From: Actinobacteria bacterium UBA6100
GTDB taxonomy: Bacteria > Actinomycetota > Coriobacteriia > Anaerosomatales > Anaerosomataceae
DNA length: 64,000 bases
Direction: 5' to 3'
Assembly: GCA_002423585.1 (NCBI GenBank)
Contig: DIWS01000004.1
Span: 62,001 to 126,000, forward strand
Each line of letters begins with the position of its first letter. Within the stretch, counting starts at the first letter, position 1. A model generated the notes under the pieces. That model searched no databases. It saw only the letters and a program-made list of their open reading frames with translations, and was not told the origin of the DNA. The position numbers were made by a program, and so were the translations under genes. Shown one piece after another: positions 16,387 to 25,336 of the stretch.

Positions 16387-17531
16387 GCGCCCCGCGCCTG
16401 CGCGTGCTCGCGCTCGAGCCCTACTACGGTGGCTCGCATCGCGCCGTGCTCGACGGGCTCGTCGAGCGCCTCCGGTCCCTCGACTTCGCGTTCGAACTGG
16501 TCACCCTGCCCGCGCGCAAGTGGAAGTGGCGGATGCGCGGCTCGGCGATCACCATGGCAGAAGAGGCCCGCGCGCTGGCGGCAGCGTGGAGCGAGCAGCA
16601 CCCGGACGGCGAGCCCGGGCGCTCACGCCCGAACGCCGCGTGGGATCTCGTGTACGCCTCCACCTTCGTGAATCTCGCCGAGTTCGTGGCACTCGCGGGC
16701 GATGCCGTGGCGGGCGTGCCGCGCATCGTCTACTTCCACGAGAACCAACTGCTCTACCCCAACCGCCACACGGCCGAGTGGGACTACCAGTTCGCGCTCA
16801 CCAACATCACGAGCGCGCTTACGGCCGACGCGTGCCTGTTCAACACCCGCTACAACCTCGACGGCTTCCTCGCGGAGATCCCCGGCTTCCTGCGCGAGTT
16901 TCCCGATCACCGCCCTGCCGGCGTGTCCGAGCGGATCGCCGCGCGCGCCCGCGTTCTCCCGCCGCCGTTCGACCCGCAGCCCTTCGACGCCGCGCCTGTC
17001 ACGCGCGGCCGGCGCGTGCGCATCGTGTGGCCGCATCGCTGGGAGCATGACAAGGCGCCCGAGGCGTTCTTCGCGGCCGTGCAGTCTCTTGCCGTCGAAG
17101 GCCTCGACTTCGAGGTGGCCGTCGCCGGTCAGTCGTTCCGTGAGACCGAACCGCTCATGGCCGAGGCGGCCGCGGCCCTCGGCGACCGGCTCGTGCACCT
17201 CGGCGAACCGGAGTCACGTGAGGCGTACGCGCGCCTGCTCGCGAGCGCGGACGTTGCGGTCTCCACGGCCGAAAACGAGTTCTTCGGCCTTGCGATGCTC
17301 GAGGCCTGTTATGCGGGCGCCACACCGCTCGTGCCCGACCGGCTGGCGTATCCGGAGCTCTACCCCGCCGAGTGCCGCTACGCGTCGCCTGGTGCGCTCG
17401 TGGCGCGTCTGCGGGCCCACGTACTCGAGCGCTCCGGGCCCGGCGCGTACCGCGCGCTCGCGGAGCCCTTCACCTTTGGCGCGCTCGTTCCGCGCTATGC
17501 CGAGGTGTTCGAGGCCGTCGCGCGAGGGTAA
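16383..17531 (+). CDS. tRNA-queuosine alpha-mannosyltransferase-like glycosyltransferase (DUF3524)
   Basis: 382 residues from a GTG overlapping the thiI stop. The N-terminal block LALEPYYGGSHRAVLDGL with RKWKWRMRGSA and IVYFHENQLLYPNR is the DUF3524 signature of GTDC1/QTMAN proteins; the C-terminal half is a GT-B donor domain with SRPTENEFFG-like STAENEFFGLAMLEA. Family members attach mannose to queuosine in tRNA(Asp). Its coupling to thiI, another tRNA-modifying gene, fits. No tRNA-guanine transglycosylase gene is in the window, so the substrate is inferred from the family. Confidence 0.85.
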   Translation: MSAPRLRVLALEPYYGGSHRAVLDGLVERLRSLDFAFELVTLPARKWKWRMRGSAITMAEEARALAAAWSEQHPDGEPGRSRPNAAWDLVYASTFVNLAEFVALAGDAVAGVPRIVYFHENQLLYPNRHTAEWDYQFALTNITSALTADACLFNTRYNLDGFLAEIPGFLREFPDHRPAGVSERIAARARVLPPPFDPQPFDAAPVTRGRRVRIVWPHRWEHDKAPEAFFAAVQSLAVEGLDFEVAVAGQSFRETEPLMAEAAAALGDRLVHLGEPESREAYARLLASADVAVSTAENEFFGLAMLEACYAGATPLVPDRLAYPELYPAECRYASPGALVARLRAHVLERSGPGAYRALAEPFTFGALVPRYAEVFEAVARG

Positions 17532-17537
17532 GCGTGG

Positions 17538-17904
17538 TCAACTGCCGCCCGGTCAGGCTGTGAAGACCGGTGGTGGCCGTTTGCCCGCCCGGCACGTCAT
17601 CCACACCGTCGGCCCGGTCTGGCAGGGCGGTGGGGCAGGGGAGGCCGCGACAGTCGCGAGCGCGTATCGCGAGAGCTTGGGTGTGGCGGAGCGCTACAGC
17701 CTGCGCACGGTGGCGTTCCCCTCGATCTCAAGGGGTGCGTACGGGTATCCGCTCGCCGAAGCTGCGGGCGTGGCGCTGGGCGAGGTGGCGCGCTTTCTGG
17801 GCGAGGAGGCGCGATCGGTGGCCGAGGTCACGTTCGTGCTCCACGACGAGCGGACGTATGCCGCGTACGCGTCAGCACTCGAGGAGATCGCCGGCCGAAC
17901 GTAG
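17538..17904 (+). pseudogene. macro-domain (ADP-ribose-binding) protein remnant, 5' part missing
   Basis: In the frame ending at 17904, about 120 residues match the C-terminal two-thirds of a macro domain: PPGQAVKTGGGRLPARHVIHTVGPVW, then SLRTVAFPSISRGAYGYPLAEAA and FVLHDERTYAAYASALEE. The first ~60 residues, with the NAAN motif and the GGGGVDGAIH catalytic loop, are absent; the match begins only a few bases after the glycosyltransferase stop and no good start is present. A deletion joining the two genes is the simplest reading. The remaining portion could not form the full ADP-ribose pocket. Confidence 0.75.
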
Positions 17905-17930
17905 GCGTCAGCGCGGACATGTGCCTCGCG

Positions 17931-18060
17931 AGTTCGCAGATCTGAGACCTGGTCGGTCGGAGGGCTTCCCGGCAAGTTCGCAGATCCGCTAACACGGGGG
18001 GTAGCAGATCTGCGAACTGGGGGCCGAAGGGGCATCGGGTGGGTTAGCAGAGGTGCGAAC
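17931..18060 (+). repeat. cluster of four ~14-19-bp repeats, two direct then two inverted
   Basis: The unit AGTTCGCAGATCTG occurs at 17931-17944 (exact), 17975-17988 (one change), 18005-18018 (exact, reverse strand) and 18048-18060 (degenerate, reverse strand). Three copies extend to a consensus AGTTCGCAGATCTGCTAAC, whose centre GCAGATCTGC is a perfect 10-bp palindrome. They fill the gene-free stretch 17905-18154 before padR. They could be operator sites, a REP-like element or the scar of a mobile element; I cannot choose between these. Confidence 0.75.
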
Positions 18061-18154
18061 ACCCCATGGGTCATGTATCTTGCATCGCCAACTAGTATGT
18101 GGTACAAGGTAGCAGGTCGTACAAACAACCATCGCAGCCGCCGAAAGGAGTGTC

Positions 18155-18502
18155 ATGGCGCCGGATAACGACAGTCGTGTGTCGCAGTTCCGCAAGGGCG
18201 CACTCGAACTCGGCATCCTGGCGCTCCTCGACCGTGGCGAGCTCTACGGGGTGGAGATCGTCGACCGGCTTGCGGAGCACAGCGGCCTCGAGGCGAGCGC
18301 CGGCACCATCTACCCGCTGCTCTCGCGTCTCAAGAAGGCGGGCGTGGTGGACACCACCTGGCGCGAGTCGCCCGTGGGGCCGCCGCGCAAGTACTACCAG
18401 CTCTCCGAAGCGGGCCGCAGAGAGCTCGCCGGGATGACACGCTCGTGGCGGGACCTGTCGGCTACCCTCGACAGCCTGCTTGCCGAAGGGGCCGACCGAT
18501 GA
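18155..18502 (+). CDS. PadR family transcriptional regulator
   Basis: 115 residues; GAAAGGAG precedes the ATG. FRKGALELGILALLDRGELYGVEI is the PadR start and GTIYPLLSRLKKAGVV the winged-helix recognition segment, followed by PRKYYQLSEAGRREL. PadR proteins repress adjacent efflux or stress genes and often respond to small aromatic or toxic compounds. It overlaps the next gene by ATGA and heads an operon with an ABC exporter, the usual setting for such a repressor. Possible operators are the inverted repeats just upstream. Confidence 0.92.
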   Translation: MAPDNDSRVSQFRKGALELGILALLDRGELYGVEIVDRLAEHSGLEASAGTIYPLLSRLKKAGVVDTTWRESPVGPPRKYYQLSEAGRRELAGMTRSWRDLSATLDSLLAEGADR

Positions 18503-19413
18503 GTTCCATCACCACCATCGACGCCTACGTCGCCGCCGTGCGAACCGGCCTCACCGGCCTGCGTGCGTCAGATCGCGACGAGGCGCTCGCCGAACTCGAG
18601 TCGCTCCTGCACGAGGTCGCCGAGCGGGCGGGCACGGCGGCGGCGGTTGCCGCACTCGGCGATCCCGGCGAGTACGCCGCGGGCATCCGTGAGGCGCTCG
18701 GCACGGCGCCCCTCAGCGAGGCCGAGGCCGGCCCGCAGCCGCAAGGGCGGCTCCTCGGCATGCCGTACGACTTTCGCGGCGCATCGGTGGACCGCATCGG
18801 CAACCGTCTGTGGAACACCGAGGACCCGCGCATCTTCATGCCGCGGCTCTTCGGTCTGGGTTGGACCGTCAACTTTGGCGCGCTTGCCGTGAAGCTTCAC
18901 CTCATCCGGCCGGACGATACCGGCGACGAGTCGTTCGAGCGCATCCCGGCGGCAACGATCGGCGTGCTGCTCGCCGTGCCGCTCGTGATCGCGCTCGCGG
19001 CCGTGGTGCTCGTGGCGCTCGCGTGGGCGGAGCTTCCCGCCGAGGTGCCGTTCCACTGGGGTGTGTCGGGCGCGCCGGACGACTGGGCGTCCAAGCAGCT
19101 CGCCTTCGGGCTGCTGCTGGCGCTCGGCGTCGTTCCGATCGCGATCACCTATCCGCGCATCCTGCGCCGGGGCACGCCCGCGCGATCGCGGGTGCTCTCG
19201 GCGGTGGCGCTCGCTCTGCCTGCCGTACTCTCCCTCGGCGTCGTCATGATGACGATTGCGGACGCCGACGGCGGCTCCTCGGGCAACAAGGTGCTGTTCA
19301 TCCTACTCGCGGCGCTCGTGCTGCCGTTCCTCATGCTGTACATCCCGCTGCGCTTCGGCTTGCGTGCCGAGTGGCGCGAATCCCGTGTCTATGACCAAGG
19401 AGGTCGTACGTGA
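18499..19413 (+). CDS. membrane protein with DUF1700-like, DUF5808-like and DUF1648-like regions
   Basis: 304 residues. The soluble N-terminus (about 1-75) resembles the HAAS/DUF1700 helical module often found after PadR genes (RASDRDEALAELESLLHEV). A short RLWNTEDPRIFMPR block resembles DUF5808, and four membrane segments follow, with PFHWGVSGAPDDW typical of DUF1648. Such proteins may act as membrane partners or signal relays for PadR. Function is not known. Confidence 0.7.
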   Translation: MSSITTIDAYVAAVRTGLTGLRASDRDEALAELESLLHEVAERAGTAAAVAALGDPGEYAAGIREALGTAPLSEAEAGPQPQGRLLGMPYDFRGASVDRIGNRLWNTEDPRIFMPRLFGLGWTVNFGALAVKLHLIRPDDTGDESFERIPAATIGVLLAVPLVIALAAVVLVALAWAELPAEVPFHWGVSGAPDDWASKQLAFGLLLALGVVPIAITYPRILRRGTPARSRVLSAVALALPAVLSLGVVMMTIADADGGSSGNKVLFILLAALVLPFLMLYIPLRFGLRAEWRESRVYDQGGRT

Positions 19414-19741
19414 TGCAGTCGAACATACCGCTCTCAGAGATGCCCGCGTGGACGCTGGCGCTGCTCGGCGTGCTCGTGGTGGTGCAGATCGGCGTTGAGA
19501 TCTTCGCGATCGTGAAACTGCTCAAGACGCCGGACGACCAACTCGTGTTCGGTAAGAAGTGGCCGTGGCTGCTCATCATCCTGTTCGTGAACCTCGTGGG
19601 CGCGATCGCGTTCCTCGCGGCTGGTCGCAAGCCTGCAGAGGCGGTGGACCCGCTGGCCGCTCCCGTGTCCGATGCCCCGGCCACCACCGACCGCGCCGCC
19701 CGCGCAGCCGACGTGCTCTACGGCAGCGGGAGTGACGCGCA

Positions 19742-19745
<4 letters not shown>
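19410..19745 (+). CDS. small PLDc_N-type membrane protein
   Basis: 111 residues from GTG 19410 (ATG 19413 also possible, with AAGGAGG upstream). Two membrane helices (ALLGVLVVVQIGVEIFAIV and WPWLLIILFVNLVGAIAFL) flank KLLKTPDDQLVFGKK, the pattern of the phospholipase-D N-terminal-like PLDc_N family, here without any nuclease domain. The family commonly neighbours ABC-2 exporters. The tail is Ala/Pro-rich and probably disordered. It overlaps the ATPase gene by GTGA. Confidence 0.75.
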
Positions 19746-20667
<922 letters not shown>

Positions 20668-20671
<4 letters not shown>

Positions 20672-21435
20672 ACGGGTTCACCGCCTTCCTCGGCAAGGAA
20701 CTCCGCGAGATCTTCCGCACCTGGCGCATCTGGGTGCTCCCCGGCATCGTGCTCTTCTTCGCGATCTCGGGGCCGCCGCTCGCCAAGATCACGCCCGAGC
20801 TGCTCGGCTCGCTCATGGGCGAGCAGCAGCCGGGGATGATCATCCAGCTCCCGGAACCCACGTACGTCGACGCGTACCTGCAGTGGACGAAGAACCTGTC
20901 GCAGATGGTGCTCTTCGCGGTGATCATCATGTTCGGCGGCATCATCTCCGCCGAGAAGAAGTCGGGCACGGCTGCGCTCGTGCTCACCAAGCCGCTCTCG
21001 CGCACGGCGTTCGTGGTCGCCAAGTTCGTTTCGCAGGCGTCGCTGGTGGCCGTGCCGGTCATCGTGGGCACGCTCGCCACCTGGGGCATCACGTACGCGA
21101 TCTTCGCCGAGGCGCCGCTGGCGCCACTTGCCGAAGCCACGGGCGCGTGGCTGCTCTTTGCGCTCATGTTCGTGGCGCTGATGGAGCTGCTCTCGGCCGT
21201 GCTTGACTCACAGGCCGGGGCCGCGGGCATCGGTTTCGGCGCGTACATCCTGCTGAGCGTGGCAACGCTGTGGGCGCCGATGCTCGACTACACGCCCGCG
21301 GGCCTGGTGGGTGCGCCCACCAACATCGTGCTTGGTGAGAGCGGCGCCCTCGGCTGGCCGATCGCGGTGACGCTCGCGCTCACCGCGCTGTTCGCCGCGG
21401 GTGCGGTCTACGTGTTCAAGCGGCGAGAGCTCTAG
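20668..21435 (+). CDS. ABC-2 type exporter permease
   Basis: 255 residues, ATG overlapping the ATPase stop. FLGKELREIFRTWRIWVLPG is the typical amphipathic start of ABC-2 permeases; about six membrane segments follow. IISAEKKSGTAALVLTKPLSR is the conserved cytoplasmic block contacting the ATPase. A bidirectional terminator follows directly, ending the padR operon. Confidence 0.9.
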
Positions 21436-21446
21436 CCGCAGACGAC

Positions 21447-21475
21447 AGAAGGGCCCCGGCATGCCGGGGCCCTTT
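21447..21475 (+). terminator. bidirectional terminator between convergent genes
   Basis: GGGCCCCGGC and GCCGGGGCCC pair over 10 bp with an AT loop, preceded by AGAA and followed by TTT. It lies between the ABC permease (plus strand) and the rubrerythrin (minus strand) and can serve both. Confidence 0.8.
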
Positions 21476-21495
21476 CTGCGTTCGGCAGGTGAGTG

Positions 21496-22032
21496 CTACG
21501 CGTACGTCTTCGCCAGCTCGTCAAGCGTGATGTGGTCGGCCTCCACTGCCGAGATGGCCGCCCAGACCTCGCTCAGGCGAGCGTTGGTGGCGCGCTCGGC
21601 GAAGAGCGCGTAGAGTGCCGTCGCGCGGTTCTCGCGCGTGCGCGACTCCTCGATGTCGCTCACCCACGAGCCCGTGGTCTCGCCGGGCGTCATGAGGTCG
21701 GCCGGCTTTGCCACCTTGGCGAGCTTGCAGAACACCGAGCAGTGCTCGACCTCGACCTTTGCGAGCCGCTTGTAGGTAGCGCGGAGGGTGTCGTTGTCCT
21801 TGCGCTCGGCCATGCCGAGGTAGAAGCGTGTGTTCGCAAGTTCTAGCTCGATGGACGCCTCGAGGTCGGCGCGCTCGGTCTCGGTGATGTCGATGTCATT
21901 GATGTCCGCCGGGTACTTCTCGGGCGCCTCCAGGAACTCGATCGTTGCGCCGCAGAAGGGGCAGTTCTCGGGCGCTTCGTAGCCGAGGTAGACCTCCCCG
22001 CAGATGCGGCAGCGGTAGATGCGGAGCTGCAT
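21496..22032 (-). CDS. rubrerythrin-like protein, rubredoxin-like domain first
   Basis: 178 residues; the start MQLRIYRC is chosen because AGAGGAACC lies just ahead of it (an upstream ATG at 22047 overlaps that site). The N-terminus has two CxxC knuckles, CRICG and CPFCG, making a rubredoxin-type iron site; the ferritin-like four-helix domain follows with SIELELANTRFYLGMAE, KVEVEHCSV and ISAVEADHITLDE as di-iron ligand helices. Rubrerythrins reduce peroxide in anaerobes. The rubredoxin module at the N-terminus is the reverse of the classic order. Confidence 0.85.
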   Translation of the reverse strand: MQLRIYRCRICGEVYLGYEAPENCPFCGATIEFLEAPEKYPADINDIDITETERADLEASIELELANTRFYLGMAERKDNDTLRATYKRLAKVEVEHCSVFCKLAKVAKPADLMTPGETTGSWVSDIEESRTRENRATALYALFAERATNARLSEVWAAISAVEADHITLDELAKTYA

Positions 22033-22057
22033 GATGGTTCCTCTCATGGCGTGGTGA

Positions 22058-22570
22058 TCAGGGCAGGCCGAGCGTGTCGGCGATGGTGAATCCGAAGGCG
22101 CGCGCGGCCTCGGGGCCGTTGGCGGTGATGATGGGGCCGTCGACCTCGACGGGGCTATCGGACCATTGCGCGCCGTGCGCTATGAGGTTGCCCTTCTGGC
22201 TGGGGAACGCCGTGGCGCGCACGCCGCGGAGCAGCCCTGCGCGGGCGAGGATCGAAGGGCCGATGCAGATGGCGCCGAGGACGCGGCCGGCGTCGTGCGC
22301 GTCGCGGGCGAGCGCGTGGGCGACGGGGTCATCGAAGTAGGTCTCGGCACCGCCGCCGCCCACGAAGACGATGGCGTCGTAGTCTTCGGCGTGCGCATCG
22401 GCGAGGGCGACCGTAGCCTCGGCCACCATGCCGAGCTTGCCCATGCACGGTCCGACGCCCCGGCTCGCGGTGATCACCCCGGCGCCGCGGCCTTCAAGGA
22501 CGGTCTTAGGGCACTCGTACTCCTCGTCGCGGAAGACCGCAGGCGCGATCACCATGAGTACGTGCTTCAA
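22058..22570 (-). CDS. DJ-1/PfpI family protein
   Basis: 170 residues. I start at TTG 22570 (MKHVLMVIAP) because GGAGGTAGG lies directly upstream; upstream in-frame codons encode junk-like sequence. IVFVGGGGAETYFDD and LGAICIGPSILARAG contain the nucleophile-elbow Cys of the superfamily. The group includes glyoxalases, deglycase-like proteins and redox sensors; which applies is not visible. It is 25 nt upstream of the rubrerythrin on the same strand, suggesting shared oxidative or carbonyl stress response. Confidence 0.85.
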   Translation of the reverse strand: MKHVLMVIAPAVFRDEEYECPKTVLEGRGAGVITASRGVGPCMGKLGMVAEATVALADAHAEDYDAIVFVGGGGAETYFDDPVAHALARDAHDAGRVLGAICIGPSILARAGLLRGVRATAFPSQKGNLIAHGAQWSDSPVEVDGPIITANGPEAARAFGFTIADTLGLP

Positions 22571-22667
22571 GGGTCCTACCTCCAGTCTGTTGCATGTACG
22601 ACCATCATACCCGCACCGAGTGGCGTGGGTGCGGGGCCGGGATGCTCGCGGAGTCACTCCGCAGGCA

Positions 22668-22703
22668 GGGAAAGCGGCGAAGAGGCATGACCTCTTCGCC
22701 GCT
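22668..22703 (-). terminator. terminator of the polyferredoxin gene
   Basis: AGCGGCGAAGAGG and CCTCTTCGCCGCT form a 13-bp perfect stem (22673-22703) with a CATGA loop; on the minus strand TTTCCC follows. It lies 60 nt after the polyferredoxin stop. Confidence 0.75.
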
Positions 22704-22762
22704 GAGGGCCCCTGCCGAGGACTACGAAGCGGGCGTTCCGGCCCCGCTCCGGTCCCAGGCCG

Positions 22763-24004
22763 CTAGTGCTCCTCGGACTCCTCAAAGGCGCCCACAACCC
22801 ACGTATCAGCCACGCCCGGGTCCGCCGAGTACGCCTCGATGAACGCTCTGACCTCGCCCGGCGAGCAGCCGTACACGTCCTTGAGATCCTTGAGTGCGGT
22901 GTCCATCTCGCTTTCCGGGACGCCGTACACCTGTGTGAACACGCTTGCGGGGATGCCGCTCGCATCCACCACGTCGGACAGCGCGGTGCTGCCCTTGATG
23001 AGCGCCGTGTCGAACGGCACGCCGGTGAGGCTGCCGCCCGTACCATCGCCCGAGCCGTTCTCGATCTGTTCGCGCAGCGTCGGCACCGTCCAGTCGAAGT
23101 TGCCGGTCACCGTCGCGCCGCCGACCAGCACGGCGAACGTGCCCACCGCGAGCGCGCCGGTGGCGACGGGGGAGAGCGCCGAGCCGCTCGGCGGGGCGAT
23201 CGCGAGCGTGTCTTTCACCGGACACGCGGATACGCACTCGCCACAGTCGATGCACTCGGGGCTCGCCATGCTGTCGATCTCGGAGACCTTCAGATTCACG
23301 GGGCACACCTTGTCGCACGCCTTGCAGTCGATGCAGGTCTCGGCGTTGCGGCGCACCTTGAAGATGCTGAGTCGCGAGATGAGCCCGAGGAACGCGCCCA
23401 TCGGACACGCATACTTGCAGTAGAAGCGGTCGAAGACGAGCGAGCCGGCGAGTGCCACGAGCAGCACCGCGAGCCCGATGCCGTTCTCGGTGAGGAGCTC
23501 GGCCGACGTGAGGTGGTTGTATGCGACCCACGGGTCGTACGAACGGATCACGAGCTCGCCGGCGTTCCACGTGAGGACAAGGATCGCGACGAGTACCACG
23601 TACTTGAGGTAGCGGGCCGGGCGGTCGAGTGCCGCGGGCACCTCGAGGCGCCGCTTGAAGAGCTTCTTGCCGATGCCGCCGAAAAGTTCCTGCAGGTAGC
23701 CGAGCGGGCAGATCCGGCCGCAGAAGGCGCGGCGGAACACGAGCGCGGTCACCACGGCCGCCACGAGCAGTGCCACGCTCGATGCCGCGACCCGCTTGAT
23801 GAGGCCGCCACCGGCGAGAAGCGAGAAGAGCGTTTCCAGCCCGCCGAAGGGGCAGAGCGCGTCCACGCCCACGGGTTTGTTCAGGCCGAGCGTCTGGTGA
23901 AGGTAGCCGAGCACGGTCACGAGCGCGAGCACGGCGGCGAGTATCGCCCACCGGACGATCCTGGCGGTCCTGCGGGGTGCGAGCGGGGCCTTCTCGGCAG
24001 ACAT
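22763..24004 (-). CDS. NapH/MauN-like membrane polyferredoxin (4Fe-4S)
   Basis: 413 residues. Five or six membrane segments carry the paired motifs CGRICPLGYLQ and CKYACPMGAFLG, the hallmark of NapH/CcoG-type membrane ferredoxins. Two classical 4Fe-4S clusters follow, CIDCKACDKVCPV and CIDCGECVSACPV. After one more membrane helix comes an unusual ~110-residue C-terminal domain (VYGVPESEMDTALKDLKDVYG and onward) without cysteines that looks like helical DUF-type repeats. It likely moves electrons between quinone or soluble ferredoxin and a periplasmic partner; the partner is unknown. It is transcribed alone with its own terminator. Confidence 0.85.
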   Translation of the reverse strand: MSAEKAPLAPRRTARIVRWAILAAVLALVTVLGYLHQTLGLNKPVGVDALCPFGGLETLFSLLAGGGLIKRVAASSVALLVAAVVTALVFRRAFCGRICPLGYLQELFGGIGKKLFKRRLEVPAALDRPARYLKYVVLVAILVLTWNAGELVIRSYDPWVAYNHLTSAELLTENGIGLAVLLVALAGSLVFDRFYCKYACPMGAFLGLISRLSIFKVRRNAETCIDCKACDKVCPVNLKVSEIDSMASPECIDCGECVSACPVKDTLAIAPPSGSALSPVATGALAVGTFAVLVGGATVTGNFDWTVPTLREQIENGSGDGTGGSLTGVPFDTALIKGSTALSDVVDASGIPASVFTQVYGVPESEMDTALKDLKDVYGCSPGEVRAFIEAYSADPGVADTWVVGAFEESEEH

Positions 24005-24126
24005 GTTTCCTCCCTGGCAGCGCGACGCACGGCGCGTCGCATTTCGGCGTGCTATACCCTACCAGGTATGAGGCATCGCCGTGTGGAGAGTACGGGAGAG
24101 TTGTGTGCTCTGTGTGGAGATGCGCG

Positions 24127-25215
24127 CTAGTCGAGCGCGGAGGTGACCGCCGCGTAGGTGCCCGGCCGGTCATCCAGGCCCTCGACGATCAGCCGGTCGA
24201 CCTCGGCGAACACGTTGTGCTTCGCTGCCAGGGCGTTGCGCGCATCGGCGGCTGTGTTGTATCGCTCGACAAGCGCGTTGAACCGGGGCACGAGCGCGTT
24301 GTACTCGGCGGTGTTGCCCGACGCCTTGAGGCTGGCCATCTCGCTCTGCATCGCGTCGAGTTCGCTCTGCATCGTGGCGAGCTCGGCGTCCGCCGCCTCG
24401 ATACTCGCTACGAGGCCGGCGGCCTCGGCGATGGCGCGGTTGCGACCCTCGAGGATCGTGCGCACGTCGCCGCCGGCCGTGTAGGCGGTAGCGCCGCTGC
24501 CGATGCGGAACACGCGGGGCTCGCTCGTGAGCGTGAGGTCACCCGAGAGACTGTCAGGCACCATCCCGATGAAGCCCGCCGACGTGGTCTCCACGAACGC
24601 GTAGCCCGTGTCGAGGTAGGGGACCTCGGCCGAGCGGATACCGAGCGCCACGTGCTTCTCGGGCTCGAACATCAAGATGGCCACATCGTAGCCCTCGCGG
24701 GTGAGCAGGCCCGCGAGCAGCAGCGTCTTGTCGTCGCAGTCGCCGGTGCCGTCCACGAACGTCTCCACCGGGAACTTCGGCTCGAGGTCCACCGGGTCGG
24801 TCTCGTAGACGAGCGACTGCACGAAGACGGTGAGCAGTTCCGCATAGCGGTCAGCGTCCAGCCCGAGTGAGTCCCGCACTTGCCGTAGCGCTACCAGTAC
24901 ATCAGTGAAGAAGGGCTCCTGGTGCTCCTCGTCGATGAACGCCGGCCAGTAGTCCTCGATCCAGTCGTTCTCGCGCGCATTGCCGAAGCGCGTGACGCTC
25001 TTCTCGGCGGCCACCGCGCCGGCGTAGAGGCTACCGTCCACGGTGACGTCGAGGGTCACCTGGCGCCCCTCGAAGGTGAAGGTTCGACTCACGGGATAGT
25101 CGGCCGTGACCGTCTCGTCGAGGGTTATGGACGGGTAGATGACGCCCTCGGGCCACCCGCCGGAACACCCGGTGAGCAGGAGGAGTGCTGCGAGCATGAT
25201 CGACACTCGACGCAT
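24127..25215 (-). CDS. lipoprotein with transglutaminase-like cysteine protease fold
   Basis: 362 residues. LLLLTGCSGG is a lipobox at residues 10-19, so Cys17 is lipidated. The middle contains VDGTGDCDDKTLLLAGLL, the Cys-containing core of transglutaminase-like proteins, followed by YDVAILMFEPEKHVALGI with the His. The C-terminal ~110 residues form a coiled coil (IEAADAELATMQSELDAMQ). It probably acts on cell-surface peptides or scaffolds an envelope complex. Expressed on the minus strand with no close partner. Confidence 0.75.
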   Translation of the reverse strand: MRRVSIMLAALLLLTGCSGGWPEGVIYPSITLDETVTADYPVSRTFTFEGRQVTLDVTVDGSLYAGAVAAEKSVTRFGNARENDWIEDYWPAFIDEEHQEPFFTDVLVALRQVRDSLGLDADRYAELLTVFVQSLVYETDPVDLEPKFPVETFVDGTGDCDDKTLLLAGLLTREGYDVAILMFEPEKHVALGIRSAEVPYLDTGYAFVETTSAGFIGMVPDSLSGDLTLTSEPRVFRIGSGATAYTAGGDVRTILEGRNRAIAEAAGLVASIEAADAELATMQSELDAMQSEMASLKASGNTAEYNALVPRFNALVERYNTAADARNALAAKHNVFAEVDRLIVEGLDDRPGTYAAVTSALD

Positions 25216-25336
25216 GGCACCTCCGTTAAGCGGCCTTGTACGTGCACAAGCACATCCGATGCCGAGGATACCTGAACGTTAGGCGCTCGCGTGGGGTACC
25301 TTCAGGAGTGTCCACCCGCTATCGAGGAGTGATCGC

